Below the pieces are notes generated by a model. That model was not told the origin of the DNA, made no database searches, and saw only the letters and a list, made by a program, of their open reading frames with translations. 64,000 nt of DNA from Closterium sp. Naga37s-1 (taxonomy: Eukaryota; Streptophyta; Zygnematophyceae; Desmidiales; Closteriaceae), in assembly GCA_947471745.1 (NCBI GenBank), contig CANJKZ010000460.1:310001-374000 (forward strand). The letters run 5' to 3'. Numbering within the stretch: position 1 is the first letter of the stretch; every line of letters starts with the position of its first letter. The position numbers were made by a program, and so were the translations under genes. Shown here one piece after another: positions 28,307-38,275 of this stretch.

Positions 28307-29317
28307 CTACCGCTGGCCACCTCCCGAACATCCACGCTGAGTAGCTCCAGCCCTGCCGCCACCACTCCCACTGCCGCCACTACCGCCACCCCCACCGCTG
28401 CCATCGCTGACTCCACCAAAGCCGCCACTCCCGCCACCACTCCCACTACCGCCACCACCTCCACCACCTCCACTGCTGCCCCCACCACCACCTCCGCTGC
28501 CACCGCCAACACCCCTGCCACCCTTACCCTTGCTGCTGCGGCGCTTCACACTAGTAGAAGCAGCCCCGACGTCCACAGCACCAAGGACGTCAACAGCAGC
28601 AGCAGAGGTGTAGGAGGGAGCAAGGGAGGAGGGGGAGCACCCCTCAAAGAAGGGCGTGCGCGGAGTGCCACGAGCAGCACCTACAGCGACTACACTAGTC
28701 TCAGCTGCAAGGAGGTGCTGCTCGAGTAGGTCAACAGTGAGGACTGTGGGGTCAAGGGAGAGAAAGTGGTCCCTGACAGAGCGAAGAGAGTCAGGGAGGC
28801 GGGTGACTATAAAGTAGAGAGTGATGAACATCGGGGGCTGGTTCCTGTCAAGGAACTCAGCTGGGGCGGCAGCACGGTAGCGAGCGTCGCTAGTGCGAAG
28901 GTGGGAAACGAGGTCCTCTACCGTGGCAAAGGCGGACATCTCGGGAAACAGGTAGGGCAGTAGAAGACGACCTAGAGCAGCAGTGGTAGGCGAGGAGTAA
29001 CGGGCGACTACAGCATCGTACAGTGCCTGTGCTGTCCTGCGCTGTCCGAAGTGAGCACATTCGGCTAACGGCAGGTGGTTGCGAATGGCTAAGCAAGCAG
29101 CAGCGTCACGAGTAAGCCACTGTGAGCAAGTCGCACTGTCAGCTGTGGCGGGAGGGGCGGGAGCAGCACCAGACGTGTGGTCAAACAACAAAACGCTGTC
29201 CCTAGAGTCGCTCAGTAGGTACAGCTGCAGGTCGTCAAGCCAAGTGTCAAACTGGATCGGGCGGCCCTCATGATCGAACGCTAGAACGCGGAGAGAAGCC
29301 ATAGCGGTGCAGCACAC
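28307..29317 (-). CDS. Gag (element F)
   Basis: 336 residues; the conserved start MASLRVLAFDHEGRPIQF lies four codons after the first ATG. The full UBN2-like Gag domain is open: FDTWLDDLQLYLL, LYDAVVARYSS, YRAAAPAEFLDRNQPP, RLPDSLRSVRDHFLSL, LTVDLLEQHLL. KGKGGRG and a Gly/Ser-rich stretch follow, ending GGGQR at a UAG. Element G has UAG at exactly this position. Confidence 0.9.
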   Translation of the reverse strand: MCCTAMASLRVLAFDHEGRPIQFDTWLDDLQLYLLSDSRDSVLLFDHTSGAAPAPPATADSATCSQWLTRDAAACLAIRNHLPLAECAHFGQRRTAQALYDAVVARYSSPTTAALGRLLLPYLFPEMSAFATVEDLVSHLRTSDARYRAAAPAEFLDRNQPPMFITLYFIVTRLPDSLRSVRDHFLSLDPTVLTVDLLEQHLLAAETSVVAVGAARGTPRTPFFEGCSPSSLAPSYTSAAAVDVLGAVDVGAASTSVKRRSSKGKGGRGVGGGSGGGGGGSSGGGGGGGGSGSGGGSGGFGGVSDGSGGGGGSGGSGSGGGRAGATQRGCSGGGQR

Positions 29318-29329
29318 AGGGCGGGCAAA

Positions 29330-30285
29330 AGCCTGGCAGCGCAGAGAACAGGGCAGGCGGCAGAGAGGGGCGGCAAGCAGGCTGCAAGAGAGGCGGCTCG
29401 AGGGCCTAGGGGTGGCGGGCGGGTCGCAAGTGGCAGCACGCGGGGCTGCAGGGGCTGCGAGAGGGCCGCAAGGGGCGGCTAGCAGGGTAGCAGGGGCGGC
29501 AAGGGGGCCACCAGGGGCGGCGCGCGGGGCTGCAAGGGCGGCTCGCGGGCTGCAAGGGCGAAGGGGGGGGCGGGCCGCAAGAGGCGGCGTGCGAGGCTTG
29601 GGGTCGACGGGCTGGCCGGGGCCTAGGGGCGACGGGCGACGGGCCGAGGACTAGGGGCGACGGGCGACGGGCCGGGGCTAGGGGCGACGGGCCGGGGCCT
29701 AGGGGGGTAACGGGTGACGGGCCTAGGGGTGACGGGTGACGGGCCGGGGCCGGGGCCTAGGGGCGACGGGCCGGGGCTTGGGGCAACGGACCGGGGCCGA
29801 GGGGGCGACGGGCGACGAGCCAGGGCCTAGGGGCGACGGGCGACGGGCCGGGGCCTAAGGGCAACGGGCTGGGGCCTAGGTGACGACGGGCAACGGGCCG
29901 GGGCCTAGGGGCGACAGGCGACGGGTCTAGGGGCGACGAGCGACTGGTCGGGCCGGGGCCTCTGGGCGACGGGCGACGGGCCGGGGCTAGGGGCGATGGG
30001 CCTAGGAGCGACGGGCGTCGGGCCGGGGCCTAGGGGCGATTGGCTACGGGCCGGGGCTAGAGGCGACGGGCCGGGGCCTAGCAGGCGACAGGCGACGGGC
30101 CGAGGCCTAGGGGCGACGGGCGACGGGCCGGGGCCTAGGAGGCGACAGGCGACGGGCCGGGGCCTAGGGGCGACGAGCGACGGGCCGAGGCAACGGGCCT
30201 AGGGGCGTCGAGCCGGGGCCTAGGGTCGATTGGCAGGCCGGACGAGGGTGGCGCGCTGGGCAGCAGGGCGGCTAGTGGGGTAGCG
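29330..30285 (-). repeat. GC-rich leader repeats of element F
   Basis: Array built from CGACGGGCCGGGGCCTAGGG units (plus strand), mainly 29600-30240, plus less regular GC-rich sequence next to gag. Confidence 0.85.
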
Positions 30286-30286
30286 C

Positions 30287-30338
30287 TGTGGTGGGCCAAA
30301 AAAGAATCGGTCCTAACGAAGGACCTGCTCTAAAACCA
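30287..30338 (-). promoter_or_regulatory. Primer site and leader hairpin module (element F)
   Basis: Minus strand: TGGTTTTAGAGC (30327-30338), a perfect hairpin of GGTCCT (30309-30314) with AGGACC (30320-30325), a T-run, and TGGCCCACCAC (one base from GGGCCC). Confidence 0.82.
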
Positions 30339-30480
30339 TGTCAAACTAACGAAAAAGAATGAATGCATTGAACAGAAGTTGGGTACAAGTACTAACCCTA
30401 ATTGGGTTGTACCCCTTATGGGCTACCCCATGATAGCCTACACAAATGTAAGCACTATAACATTCTTACACACCTCTGCG
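30339..30480 (-). repeat. 5' LTR of element F (142 bp)
   Basis: Minus strand TGTAAGAATG to AGTTTGACA. Closely matches the LTRs of A and G. The TSD CACCT follows at 30481-30485. Confidence 0.92.
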
Positions 30481-30485
30481 CAACA

Positions 30486-31638
30486 ATCCTTGCCGAACAG
30501 CAAGATATGGATCTGTACGACAGCAAAGGCAACAAGAAGATAAATCAGTTCGCTTTCATAGCACACAGTCAAGTGGAGACGCCTAAACAGCAACGACAAA
30601 AGCAATCTCAGCAGCAGCAGAAACAGCGACAACAGCAGCCAAAGCAGCAATAGCAGCAGTATTGCGTGCCTCCGTTTTGTCACATATGCAAAACCTCTGG
30701 TCATTCCCGAGATCACTGCCCTCGGCGTCAACAGACGACTCCTCACCGCCCAGCTACTACTCCTCCATAGGTTACAACCGCTAATACATCAGCTGCACAA
30801 AGTAAAACGCAGACCACATCAGTACCAGCAAAGGGGAGAATCTTGTTTGCCTGTATGACTCGCACAGACTCATGCATCCCAGGCTCACCTCCAACTTTCG
30901 CTCTATATGAAGTCCCAGAAGCAGTTCCGACGAATCTTCAAGTCAATCCACAGTACGCCAGTGTCGCAGCTACCGCCGAATACAGTCCGGGTGTCTGGTT
31001 TCTTGACAATTTCTGCGCACAACACATGTGTATGACAGGGATTAATAACGGATTCTATGTCAAGCATGAGACACGTCTTCCGCATGAAGTTACAGTGACT
31101 GTTGCCAACAATCAGACTCTACGTACCCGACACCAAGGCACAATTCTTCTTCAGTCACCTGAGACAAACACAGTTATACAACTTTCGAACGTTCTCATCG
31201 TGCCTGGGCTTGGCTACAATCTTCTGAGTGTTATTCAACTGATGGGACGTGGCGTACAGCTGGAGTGCGACAGGCGACAACAGAGAGTTCAAGTTATATT
31301 AAAAAAGAGGAGGGTTTTATGTCGCAAAAGCAGTACAGCAGGACAGCGTGTTCGTACTTAACGTGGACAGAGACGGGACTTCTGCAGACAGCGATCGAAT
31401 TCTTCTTTTCAGTTCTTGGACAGATTGTCATCCGAAGGAACTCAACACTGAACCGGATCATCTTGGATTTCATCGAGAAAACGTCACTCCAATAGCACCC
31501 GAAGCAGGTATACCTGGAACATCACGAGCAGCAGCAGAGTCAATGAGCAGCAGCGGGGAAGCAGAACAGCTTGGGGAAGCAGAACAGATACAATAGCCAT
31601 CATTACCTTCAACTTCATCGCACTCAACAGGACCACTT
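30486..31638 (+). pseudogene. Gag C-terminus and protease (element E)
   Basis: Resumes Gag after element F: LAEQQDMDLYDSKGNKKINQFAF, a Gln-rich stretch, then a canonical zinc knuckle C-X2-C-X4-H-X4-C (30678-30719). The protease region is in the open stretch 30843-31361: WFLDNFCAQHMCMTG, where the normal D-S/T-G is D-N-F, then LIVPGLGYNLLSVIQLMGRG, the usual Copia sequence after the protease fold. Several stops are present. Ends at CACTT (31634-31638), the target of G. Confidence 0.85.
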
Positions 31639-31770
31639 TGTCAGAATGTTATAGTGCTTACATTTGTGTAGGCTATAGTGGGGTAGCCCATAAGGGGTAC
31701 AGCCCAATTAGGGTTAGTACTTGTACCCAACTCTTTCATAGTTCATTCATTCTCGTTCATTCTTCTGACA
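31639..31770 (+). repeat. 5' LTR of element G (132 bp)
   Basis: TGTCAGAA to TTCTGACA. Internal inverted repeat at 31695-31702 and 31721-31728; one base is changed on the left arm, while the 3' LTR keeps the perfect pair. Confidence 0.95.
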
Positions 31771-31820
31771 TGGTTTCAGAGCAGGTCCTTCGCTAGGACC
31801 GTTTTTTTTAGGGCCCACCA
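31771..31820 (+). promoter_or_regulatory. Primer site and leader hairpin module (element G)
   Basis: TGGTTTCAGAGC (31771-31782), one base from the canonical plant Copia site. Perfect hairpin GGTCCT (31784-31789) with AGGACC (31795-31800), T-run, GGGCCCACCA (palindrome 31811-31816). Confidence 0.87.
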
Positions 31821-31939
31821 AAGAGCTGCCCCACGCACTGCCCCTAGCAGCTAGTCGCGCTGCCCCTAGCAGCCCACAACCCGCCCGCCCCTCTTGTCAC
31901 GGCCCTCGAGCTGCCCCCTGCAGCCAGCGCGTCGCTTGC

Positions 31940-32445
31940 TAGCGACCCGCCCACCGCCCCTGCAGCCAGCGCGCCGCCCGCTAGCGGCCCGCCAGCCGCC
32001 CTTGCAGCCCGCGCGCCCCCTGCTATAGGCCCGCCAGCCGCCTCTGCAGCCCGCGAGCCGCCCGCTAGCGGCTCGCCCGCCGCCCCTGCCGCCCGCACGC
32101 CGCCTGCTATCGGCCCGCCCGCTGCCTCTGCCGCCCGCGCGCCGCCTGCTAACGGCCCGCCAGCTGCCCCTGCCGCCCGCGCGCCGCCCGCTAGCGGCCC
32201 GCCAGCCGCCCCTGCCGCCCGCGCACCGCCCGCTAGCGGCCCGCCAGCCGCCCCTGCCGCCCGCGCGCCGCCTACTAACGGCCCGCCAGCCGCCCCTGCC
32301 GCCCGCGCGCCATTCGCTAGCGGCCCGCCAGCTGCCCCTGCCGCCCGCGCGCCGCCAGCTATTGGCCCGTCAGCCGCCCCTGCCGCCTGCGCGCCGCCTG
32401 CTAGTGGCCCGCCAGCCGCCTCTGCCACCCGCGAGCCGCTTCTAG
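31940..32445 (+). repeat. 42-bp tandem repeat in the leader of element G
   Basis: About ten copies of a 42-bp unit (CCCGCTAGCGGCCCGCCAGC plus CGCCCCTGCCGCCCGCGCG). Because 42 is a multiple of three, a long minus-strand open frame with 14-residue repeats appears across it; I treat that as an artefact. Confidence 0.88.
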
Positions 32446-33319
32446 CGACGCTCGCTACCGCGCTGCCCTCCCAGCAGAGTTCCTTGCCAAGAACCCACCC
32501 CCGATATACATCACTCTTTACTTCATAGTCACCCGCCTCCCTGACTCTCTTCGCGCTGCCAGAGACCACTTTCTCGCACTTGACCCCATAGCCCTCACTG
32601 TTGACCTTCTCGAGCAGCACCTCCTTGCAGCTGAGACTAGTGTAGTCGCTGTAGGTGCTGCTCGTGGCACTCCGCGCACGCCCTTCTTTGAGGGGTGCTC
32701 CCCCTCCCCCCTTGCTCCCTCCTATGCCTCTTCTGCTGCTGCTGACGTCCCTGGTGCTGAGGACGTCGGGGCTGCTTCTGCTAGTGCAAAGCGCCGCAGC
32801 AGCAAGGGCAAGGGTGGTAGGGGTGGTGGCGGTGGCAGCGGGGGTAGTGGTGGGGGCAGCAGTGGAGGTGGTGGAGGCAGTGGAGGTGGTGGCAGCAGTG
32901 GGAGTGGTGGCGGGAGTGGGGGCTTTGGTGGCGGCGATGGAGGCAGCGGTGGGAGTGGCGGTAGTGGCAGCGGTGGGAGTGGTGGCGGTCGGACTGGAGC
33001 TCAGCGTGGAGCTTCTGGAGGAGGCCAGAGATAGAAGCAGCAGCGTCGGAGCGAGACCCCGTCGCCCCAGCAACTTTGTGAGTGGTTTTCTCAGCGTGGA
33101 ACGTCTGGGGGTGGTGGTAGCTGCCCGTATGTCATTCGCACGGGTGACCGTGCTAGTCAGACATGCGGGAAGTTTCACACTCAGCACCGCTGCTTCTCTT
33201 GCCTCGATGACGCTTGGTGCACAGAGTTTGGTGACGAGGCCGAGCGCCCCCGCTGGGCAGAGCTACTTAGGTCTGGTGTTGCTATCTTTGACCTAGACTA
33301 TGATGCTATCCTTGCTGCT
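32446..33319 (+). pseudogene. Gag, N-terminally deleted (element G)
   Basis: Starts abruptly at the Gag sequence for ARYRAALPAEFLAKNPPP, fused to the leader repeats. It continues with RLPDSL, LTVDLLEQHLLAAETSVVAVGAARGTPRTPFFEGCSPSPLAP, KGKGGRG and a Gly-rich stretch, GGQR then UAG, LCEWFSQRG (DNA 33061-33096) and an intact C-X13-C-X3-H-X4-C motif. Without the first ~115 residues it cannot form a normal capsid. Confidence 0.87.
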
Positions 33320-34138
33320 ATGTATGCTTTGTCTGCTAGTGCTGAGGGTGACTGTTACCTGTGTGTGCCGCCTGACCCAGGTATAGAGGCTGCTGCTCTA
33401 GGTGCTAGTGAGTCTGTTCTCCCTGGTACTACGCCTGCTGAGGCCTTGCACACCTTCACACTTGACTTAGGTGCCTCACGTTGTTTCTTTCGCGACAGCA
33501 CCACCCTCACTCCTCTCTCTGCACCTGTACCGGTCTGGCTGGCTGACCCCTCCGGGGGCCCTGTCCTCGCCCATTCCTCCACTGTGCTCCCGTGTCTGGC
33601 GGTTCCGTCCGGCTCACTGTCAGGCCTTCACCTCACCTCGTTCTCTACGAACTTGGTGAGTACCGCTGTTCTCCAGGACGCGATGGTCACTACCACCACT
33701 CCTGGGGGTCAGCGTGTGTCGATCTGCACGTGTACACGGACAGGACGTCAACTGGCCACGTTCACTCGTCGGCCAGGGTCGAGTCTGTACACACTGGCTA
33801 TTGATCCTACTCACGTAGTTGCGTCTGCCCAGGTGTCAGCGTCAGGTCAGGTAGCACCCCCTTGCTCGTGTCGCCTCCTGTCGCACCAGACCCTTCTTTG
33901 GCACAACTGCCTGGGTCACCCCTCCCTACCACGTCTTCGTGGCATGCACTCCCGCCTCCTTGTCTCTGGTCTTCCCAGGTCTCTGCCTCCCCTCCCGCCC
34001 TCGCCTGCCCCGCCTTGCCTTCCTTGCGTCGAAGGGCGGCAGCGCGCCGCTCCTCACTCCTCCTCGTTTCCCCCGACGACTGCTCCGCTGCACACTCTCC
34101 ACATGGACGTGTGGGGCCCAGCCCGCATCAGTGGATAG
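33320..34138 (+). CDS. Protease and integrase N-terminus (element G)
   Basis: 272 residues from MYALSASAEGDCYLCVPPDPG. Protease site FTLDLGASRCFF (DLG, not DSG), then the integrase zinc region [20 protein letters not shown] and [16 protein letters not shown], and the first catalytic Asp in [12 protein letters not shown]. It stops at TAG 34136-34138, where a CAG codon and a few bases are lost. Upstream the same frame is open into the gag segment. Confidence 0.87.
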   Translation: MYALSASAEGDCYLCVPPDPGIEAAALGASESVLPGTTPAEALHTFTLDLGASRCFFRDSTTLTPLSAPVPVWLADPSGGPVLAHSSTVLPCLAVPSGSLSGLHLTSFSTNLVSTAVLQDAMVTTTTPGGQRVSICTCTRTGRQLATFTRRPGSSLYTLAIDPTHVVASAQVSASGQVAPPCSCRLLSHQTLLWHNCLGHPSLPRLRGMHSRLLVSGLPRSLPPLPPSPAPPCLPCVEGRQRAAPHSSSFPPTTAPLHTLHMDVWGPARISG

Positions 34139-35408
34139 GGACTACTTTCTGCTGGTTGTTGACGACTACACGCGGTACACCACGGTCTTCCCCTTGCACA
34201 GCAAGGGTCAGGTCGTTGATGTCTTGATCCCTTGGATCCGCGCTGTCCGTCTCCAGCTCCGCGAGCGGTTCCGTGAGGACCTTCCTGTCATGCGTCTGCA
34301 CTCTGACAGAGGTGGTGAGTTCTCCTCGAACCTCTTGCGGGACTTTTGTCGTGGGGAGGGCATTCTCCAGTCGTTCACGCTTCCGGAATCCCCTCAGCAA
34401 AATGGGATTGCTGAGCGCCGCATTGGCCTAGTCATGGAGGTGGCTCGTACCTCCATGATCCATGCGGTTGCTCCCCATTTTCTGTGGCCGTTTGCGGTCC
34501 GGTACGCTGTGCATCAGCTCAACCTCTGGCCTCGTGTCTCCTTGCCGGAGACCTCGCCTACAGTGCGTTGGACGGGGAAGGTTGGCGATGCGTCAGTGTT
34601 CCGGGTCTGGGGTTCTCATGCATTTGTTCGCGATACGTCCGCGAACAAGCTCTCTGCCCATGCTATTCCCTGCGTCTTCCTTGGCTTTTCCCCTGACGCG
34701 CCTGGATGGCAGTTTTACCACCCCACCTTGTGCTGTGTCTTCCCCTCTCAGGACGTCACGTTTGACGAGTCGGTTCCCTTTTACCGTCTCTTCCCCTACC
34801 ACTCTGCCCCTCCCCTGCCCCAGCCGCTCTTCCTTGCTCTCGGTCCCCCTCCGATAGACCCCCTCCTACCCCAGGGTCCTGCTCCCTCAGGTGTGTCTCA
34901 GGTAGACCCTCTCCCTGGTATTGCGCGTGTTGAGGTAGCTGTCGGCTCAGGTGCTGCTCTAGGTGCTGCGTCTGGGGTTGCTGCGTCTGGGGTTGCTGTG
35001 TCTGGGGGTGCGGAGCCTGGGGGTGCTGCGCCTGAGGGTGCTGGGTCTTGGGGTGTTGAGCCTGCAGATGTGGAGTGTGGAGGTGCTGAGTCTGAGGGTG
35101 CTGAGTCTGGGGGTGCTGAGCCGAGGGGCACGACTTCTTCTGGAGGTCCCGCGGGTGCTTCGCCACGACTGTCTCCCCGACCGGAGCCTCTCTCCCCGCA
35201 GCAGCTGCGCGAGTGGTTTGCTCAGCGCACCCACCTTCGGAGTGGAGCTGCCGGAGCTGGAGACTCTGCCGCTGGAGACACTGGAGCTGGTGGTACCAGA
35301 GGTACTACGGCTGCTGGTCTTGGAGGTGCTCGTACCACAGGGGTACTGGAGCTGCCGGGACTGGTGGTGTTTGGGGCGATGGAGCAGGAGAGCTTACGGA
35401 GCATGTAG
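33939..35408 (+). CDS. Integrase and repeat linker (element G)
   Basis: True frame from about 34139: [49 protein letters not shown] (last two catalytic acids), [43 protein letters not shown]. Then the GAEP-type repeats and the LREWY-like peptide ([22 protein letters not shown] 35191-35227). It shifts off-frame in the following minisatellite and ends at 35408. The first ~65 residues are out of frame over the 34136 break. Confidence 0.88.
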   Translation: MACTPASLSLVFPGLCLPSRPRLPRLAFLASKGGSAPLLTPPRFPRRLLRCTLSTWTCGAQPASVDRDYFLLVVDDYTRYTTVFPLHSKGQVVDVLIPWIRAVRLQLRERFREDLPVMRLHSDRGGEFSSNLLRDFCRGEGILQSFTLPESPQQNGIAERRIGLVMEVARTSMIHAVAPHFLWPFAVRYAVHQLNLWPRVSLPETSPTVRWTGKVGDASVFRVWGSHAFVRDTSANKLSAHAIPCVFLGFSPDAPGWQFYHPTLCCVFPSQDVTFDESVPFYRLFPYHSAPPLPQPLFLALGPPPIDPLLPQGPAPSGVSQVDPLPGIARVEVAVGSGAALGAASGVAASGVAVSGGAEPGGAAPEGAGSWGVEPADVECGGAESEGAESGGAEPRGTTSSGGPAGASPRLSPRPEPLSPQQLREWFAQRTHLRSGAAGAGDSAAGDTGAGGTRGTTAAGLGGARTTGVLELPGLVVFGAMEQESLRSM

Positions 35409-36562
35409 CTGCTGGGGCTGGTGGCGCTGGAGCTGGAGGAGCTGGAGCTGGAGGCGCTGGCGCGGGAGGCGCTGGAGCTGGAGGAGCTGGAGCTGGAGGC
35501 ACTGGCGCTGGTGGCGCTAGAGCTGGAGGAGCTGGAGCTGGAGGCACTAGCACGGGAGGCGCTGGAGCTGGAGGAGCTGGAGCTGTTGACCCTGGAGCTG
35601 GAGGTGCTGGAGCTGGGGGTGCTGGTGGTACTGGTTCTGGAGGCACTGTGCGGCCACGACTGTACTTCGTTCCCCTGCTTCAGCAGGTTCTTCTTGGTGT
35701 CCCATCTTCTACTAGCCTTACTCCTCCTCTACTGTGTCCACCGCCTGACCAGTCGCAGCCGCCGTTACAGCCAGCCTCCCCACTGCCTACTCCTTTTCCT
35801 TACACTGAGCAGTCCGGCAGTCTTACAGAGCGTCGTGAGCCTGCGTCTCGTCCTGTCTCGCCTGTTCACACTGCTTCTCGCGTTCCTCGTTCACGTCCTC
35901 CTCCTGTTCCCGGCACGCACGCTGTGGCACTTCGTCCTTCCTCTGTTCCACTGCGTATTCCTCTGCCACCTCCTCCTGAGTCCTCTCTTCCTGCCGTCCC
36001 TGACCCTGAGTCTGACCTTGTGCGTGCTGCTAGTCCCACCGTCTCTCGTCTCCTTGCCACAGTTGTTACTGACCCTTCTTTTGAGTCCACTGCTGCATCT
36101 GCCCTCGTTGCTGAGCAGGTTGACTTTGCTGCTGCCTGTCGTATAGACTACGCCACTGCTCTTGTTGCTGAGTCTGAGTCTGCCAGTCCTCCGTCCATCG
36201 GAGGTGAGTGTGCTCTTGGCACAGACGTCCTTGAGGACAGGCAGGAGGACTTTGAGTGTCTTGCACCTGCTGTACCTCGTTTCGCTTCCATGCTGCTTGC
36301 CCCAAAGGGAGACCCGGATGCACCAGACATCCCGACCCCGCGCTCTTACGCAGAGGCGATTACGGGTCCTTACTCCTCTCAGTGGCAGGCAGCCATGGAT
36401 GCCGAGATGGCATCCTGGAAGTCCACAGACACCTACGTCGACGCAGTTCCCCCGTCTCGGGCGAACATAGTCGATGGCATGTGGATTTTCAGGGTGAAGC
36501 GGCCGCCGGGTTCTCCGCCTGCCTTCAAGGCGCGTTACGTTGCTCAAGGCTTCAGTCAGTGA
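35213..36562 (+). CDS. Linker end and RT N-terminus (element G)
   Basis: From about 35400 this frame carries a [14 protein letters not shown] Gly/Ala repeat, [14 protein letters not shown], the acidic [19 protein letters not shown] segment and the RT start ([49 protein letters not shown]). It ends at TGA 36560-36562, an Arg CGA to TGA change in SQRQGVD. A further frameshift lies in the RT palm between here and 36874. Confidence 0.87.
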   Translation: MVCSAHPPSEWSCRSWRLCRWRHWSWWYQRYYGCWSWRCSYHRGTGAAGTGGVWGDGAGELTEHVAAGAGGAGAGGAGAGGAGAGGAGAGGAGAGGTGAGGARAGGAGAGGTSTGGAGAGGAGAVDPGAGGAGAGGAGGTGSGGTVRPRLYFVPLLQQVLLGVPSSTSLTPPLLCPPPDQSQPPLQPASPLPTPFPYTEQSGSLTERREPASRPVSPVHTASRVPRSRPPPVPGTHAVALRPSSVPLRIPLPPPPESSLPAVPDPESDLVRAASPTVSRLLATVVTDPSFESTAASALVAEQVDFAAACRIDYATALVAESESASPPSIGGECALGTDVLEDRQEDFECLAPAVPRFASMLLAPKGDPDAPDIPTPRSYAEAITGPYSSQWQAAMDAEMASWKSTDTYVDAVPPSRANIVDGMWIFRVKRPPGSPPAFKARYVAQGFSQ

Positions 36563-36873
36563 CAAGGGGTTGACTAATTCTAGACCTTCTCCCCCACCCC
36601 AAAGATGACCACTCTTCGAGTGTTGCTGCACGTCGCTGCTCAGCGTGACTACGAGTTGCACTCTCTGGACTTCAGTACAGCCTCTTGTAGGGCAGCCTTC
36701 ACGAGGAGATCTGGCTGCGCCGCCCACCTGGCTTCACTGGGTCGTTTCCTGCAGGTACCCAGTGGAGCCTCCGGCGGCCAGTCTACGGTCTCCGCCAGGC
36801 GCCTCGCGAGTGGCACGACACACAGAGAACTACACTTGCGGCTCTTGGGTTTGCTCCTTCTACTGCTGACCCG

Positions 36874-37908
36874 TTGCTGTTTCTACGCACCGACACCTCG
36901 CTGTCACCGTTCTACGTCCTCGTGTACGTAGACGACTTGGTCTTTGCCAGTGCTGACACTGAGGCACTGACCCTTGTGAATTCGGAGCTGCAGAAGAGAC
37001 ACACCTGCACTGACCTGGGTGAACTGCGAAGCTATCTTGGCTTGCAGATCACCCGGGACAGAGCACGGCGCACCATCACCTTGACTCAGTCACACATGGT
37101 GCACCAGGTCCTTCAGCGCTTCGGTTTCCAGTTCTCCTCGCCACACCCCAGTCCTCTGTCTACCAGCCACTCGCTCTCAGCTCCACCTTCGGACGAGTCC
37201 GTAGAGCCGAGTGGTCCGTACCGAGAGCTTGTGGGTTGCCTCATGTACCTGATGACGTGCACACGACCTGACCTTGCGTACCCTCTCAGCCTTCTGGCTC
37301 GCTACGTGGCTCCCGGTAGGCACCGAAAGGTGCACTGGGATGCTGCAAAGAGGGTACTGCGTTACTTGTGCAGTACGTCGGGCATGGGGCTCGTGCTTGG
37401 AGGACGGGGTCCAGTTGTCCTCACTGGTCACGCAGACACTTCTTGGGTTGACGACTCAGCTATGCAGTGGTCGTCACAGGGTTACACCTTCAGCCTCGGT
37501 TCTGGCTCTGTTTCCTGGCGGTCTACCCGCTCGTCTTCGGTTCTCAGCTCCAGTTGTGAGGCTGAGATCTACGCAGGGGCCATGGCTGCACTGGAGCTAC
37601 CCTGGCTCACCTACCTGCTGACTGACTTGGGAGAGCAGCCTCATTCGCCTCCAGTTCTGTACGTAGACAACAAGGCCATGATTGCCTTGTGTCAGGAGCA
37701 CAGACTGGAGCACAGAACGAAGCACATCGCTCTGCGATACTTCCTTGCTCGAGAGTTGCAGCAGCGTGGCCAACTTCGTCTTGCGTACGTGGCCAGTAGG
37801 GCCAACACTACTGATATATTCACCAAGGCACTTCCGCCTGGTGATCATCAGCGCTTCGCTACTGTGTTAGGCCTTGTGCCTACTTTGCCTCACTTGCTCA
37901 CTGCTTGA
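36874..37908 (+). CDS. RT C-terminus and RNase H (element G)
   Basis: 344 residues, uninterrupted: LFLRTDTSLSPFYVLVYVDDLVFAS (catalytic YVDD), KRHTCTDLGELRSYLGLQITRD, MYLMTCTRPDLAYPLSLLARY, HADTSWVDDSA, SSCEAEIYAGA, YVDNKAMIALCQEHRLEHRTKHIALRYFLARE, LVPTLPHLLTA. The RNase H is complete. Confidence 0.93.
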   Translation: MLFLRTDTSLSPFYVLVYVDDLVFASADTEALTLVNSELQKRHTCTDLGELRSYLGLQITRDRARRTITLTQSHMVHQVLQRFGFQFSSPHPSPLSTSHSLSAPPSDESVEPSGPYRELVGCLMYLMTCTRPDLAYPLSLLARYVAPGRHRKVHWDAAKRVLRYLCSTSGMGLVLGGRGPVVLTGHADTSWVDDSAMQWSSQGYTFSLGSGSVSWRSTRSSSVLSSSCEAEIYAGAMAALELPWLTYLLTDLGEQPHSPPVLYVDNKAMIALCQEHRLEHRTKHIALRYFLARELQQRGQLRLAYVASRANTTDIFTKALPPGDHQRFATVLGLVPTLPHLLTA

Positions 37909-38138
37909 CTTGATTGTACAGTGATATGTATATATACATACCTGCATGCTTGCACTTGCTAGGGTATGATCACTGTATTGTTCGTTCTCTATTATACAAC
38001 TCTGCATGTGAACTGTCCTTGTGGCCCTTTGCTTGTGCTCAGACTGTGTGGTGACTTTGTGATCCACCCTGAGCTTGCTTTGCTTTTCTTGACTAGTGTT
38101 GTGACCACTTGTTCTCCCCCACTTTGCCTATGGGGGTG
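37909..38138 (+). promoter_or_regulatory. 3' non-coding block and polypurine tract hairpin (element G)
   Basis: Conserved block after the pol stop; CCCCCA and TGGGGG arms at about 38116-38121 and 38131-38136, G tract against the LTR at 38139. Confidence 0.75.
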
Positions 38139-38270
38139 TGTCAGAATATTATAGTTCTTACATTTGTGTAGGCTATAGTAGGGTAGCCCATAAGGGGTAC
38201 AACCCAATTAGGGTTAGTACTTGTACCCAACTCTTTCATAGTTTATTCATTCTCGTTCATTCTTCTGACA
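38139..38270 (+). repeat. 3' LTR of element G (132 bp)
   Basis: Partner of 31639-31770. TSD CACTT follows at 38271-38275. Confidence 0.95.
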
Positions 38271-38275
38271 CACTT

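Larger units (their letters stand above)
23215..30480 (-). mobile_element. Element F: Copia retrotransposon lacking its 3' LTR (subfamily I)
   Basis: The right end has a 142-bp 5' LTR (30339-30480) and primer site. At the left end the LTR and most of the polypurine tract are gone: CACCT (target) joins directly to CATAGGCAAAGTGGGGG of the 3' non-coding block. The target CACCT is still duplicated (23210-23214, 30481-30485), so the left junction sits exactly at the insertion site. Pol is heavily degraded, gag is open. Confidence 0.9.
31639..38270 (+). mobile_element. Element G: Copia LTR retrotransposon, 6.6 kb (subfamily I)
   Basis: LTRs 31639-31770 and 38139-38270 (132 bp each) with five differences by eye. 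Duplication CACTT at 31634-31638 and 38271-38275. The gag N-terminal ~115 codons are missing; leader repeats join directly to the middle of gag. Stops and frameshifts occur in gag, integrase and RT. Confidence 0.96.

Noticed and set aside
31844-33187. Minus-strand open frame of 447 residues with 14-residue Ala/Gly repeats
   Set aside because: It is the complement of the 42-bp leader array and gag of element G; repeat length divisible by three keeps it open. No start context or domain.
38138-38275. N-terminal part of the open frame 38138-39376
   Set aside because: The first ~45 codons are the 3' LTR of element G read by chance into E's integrase.
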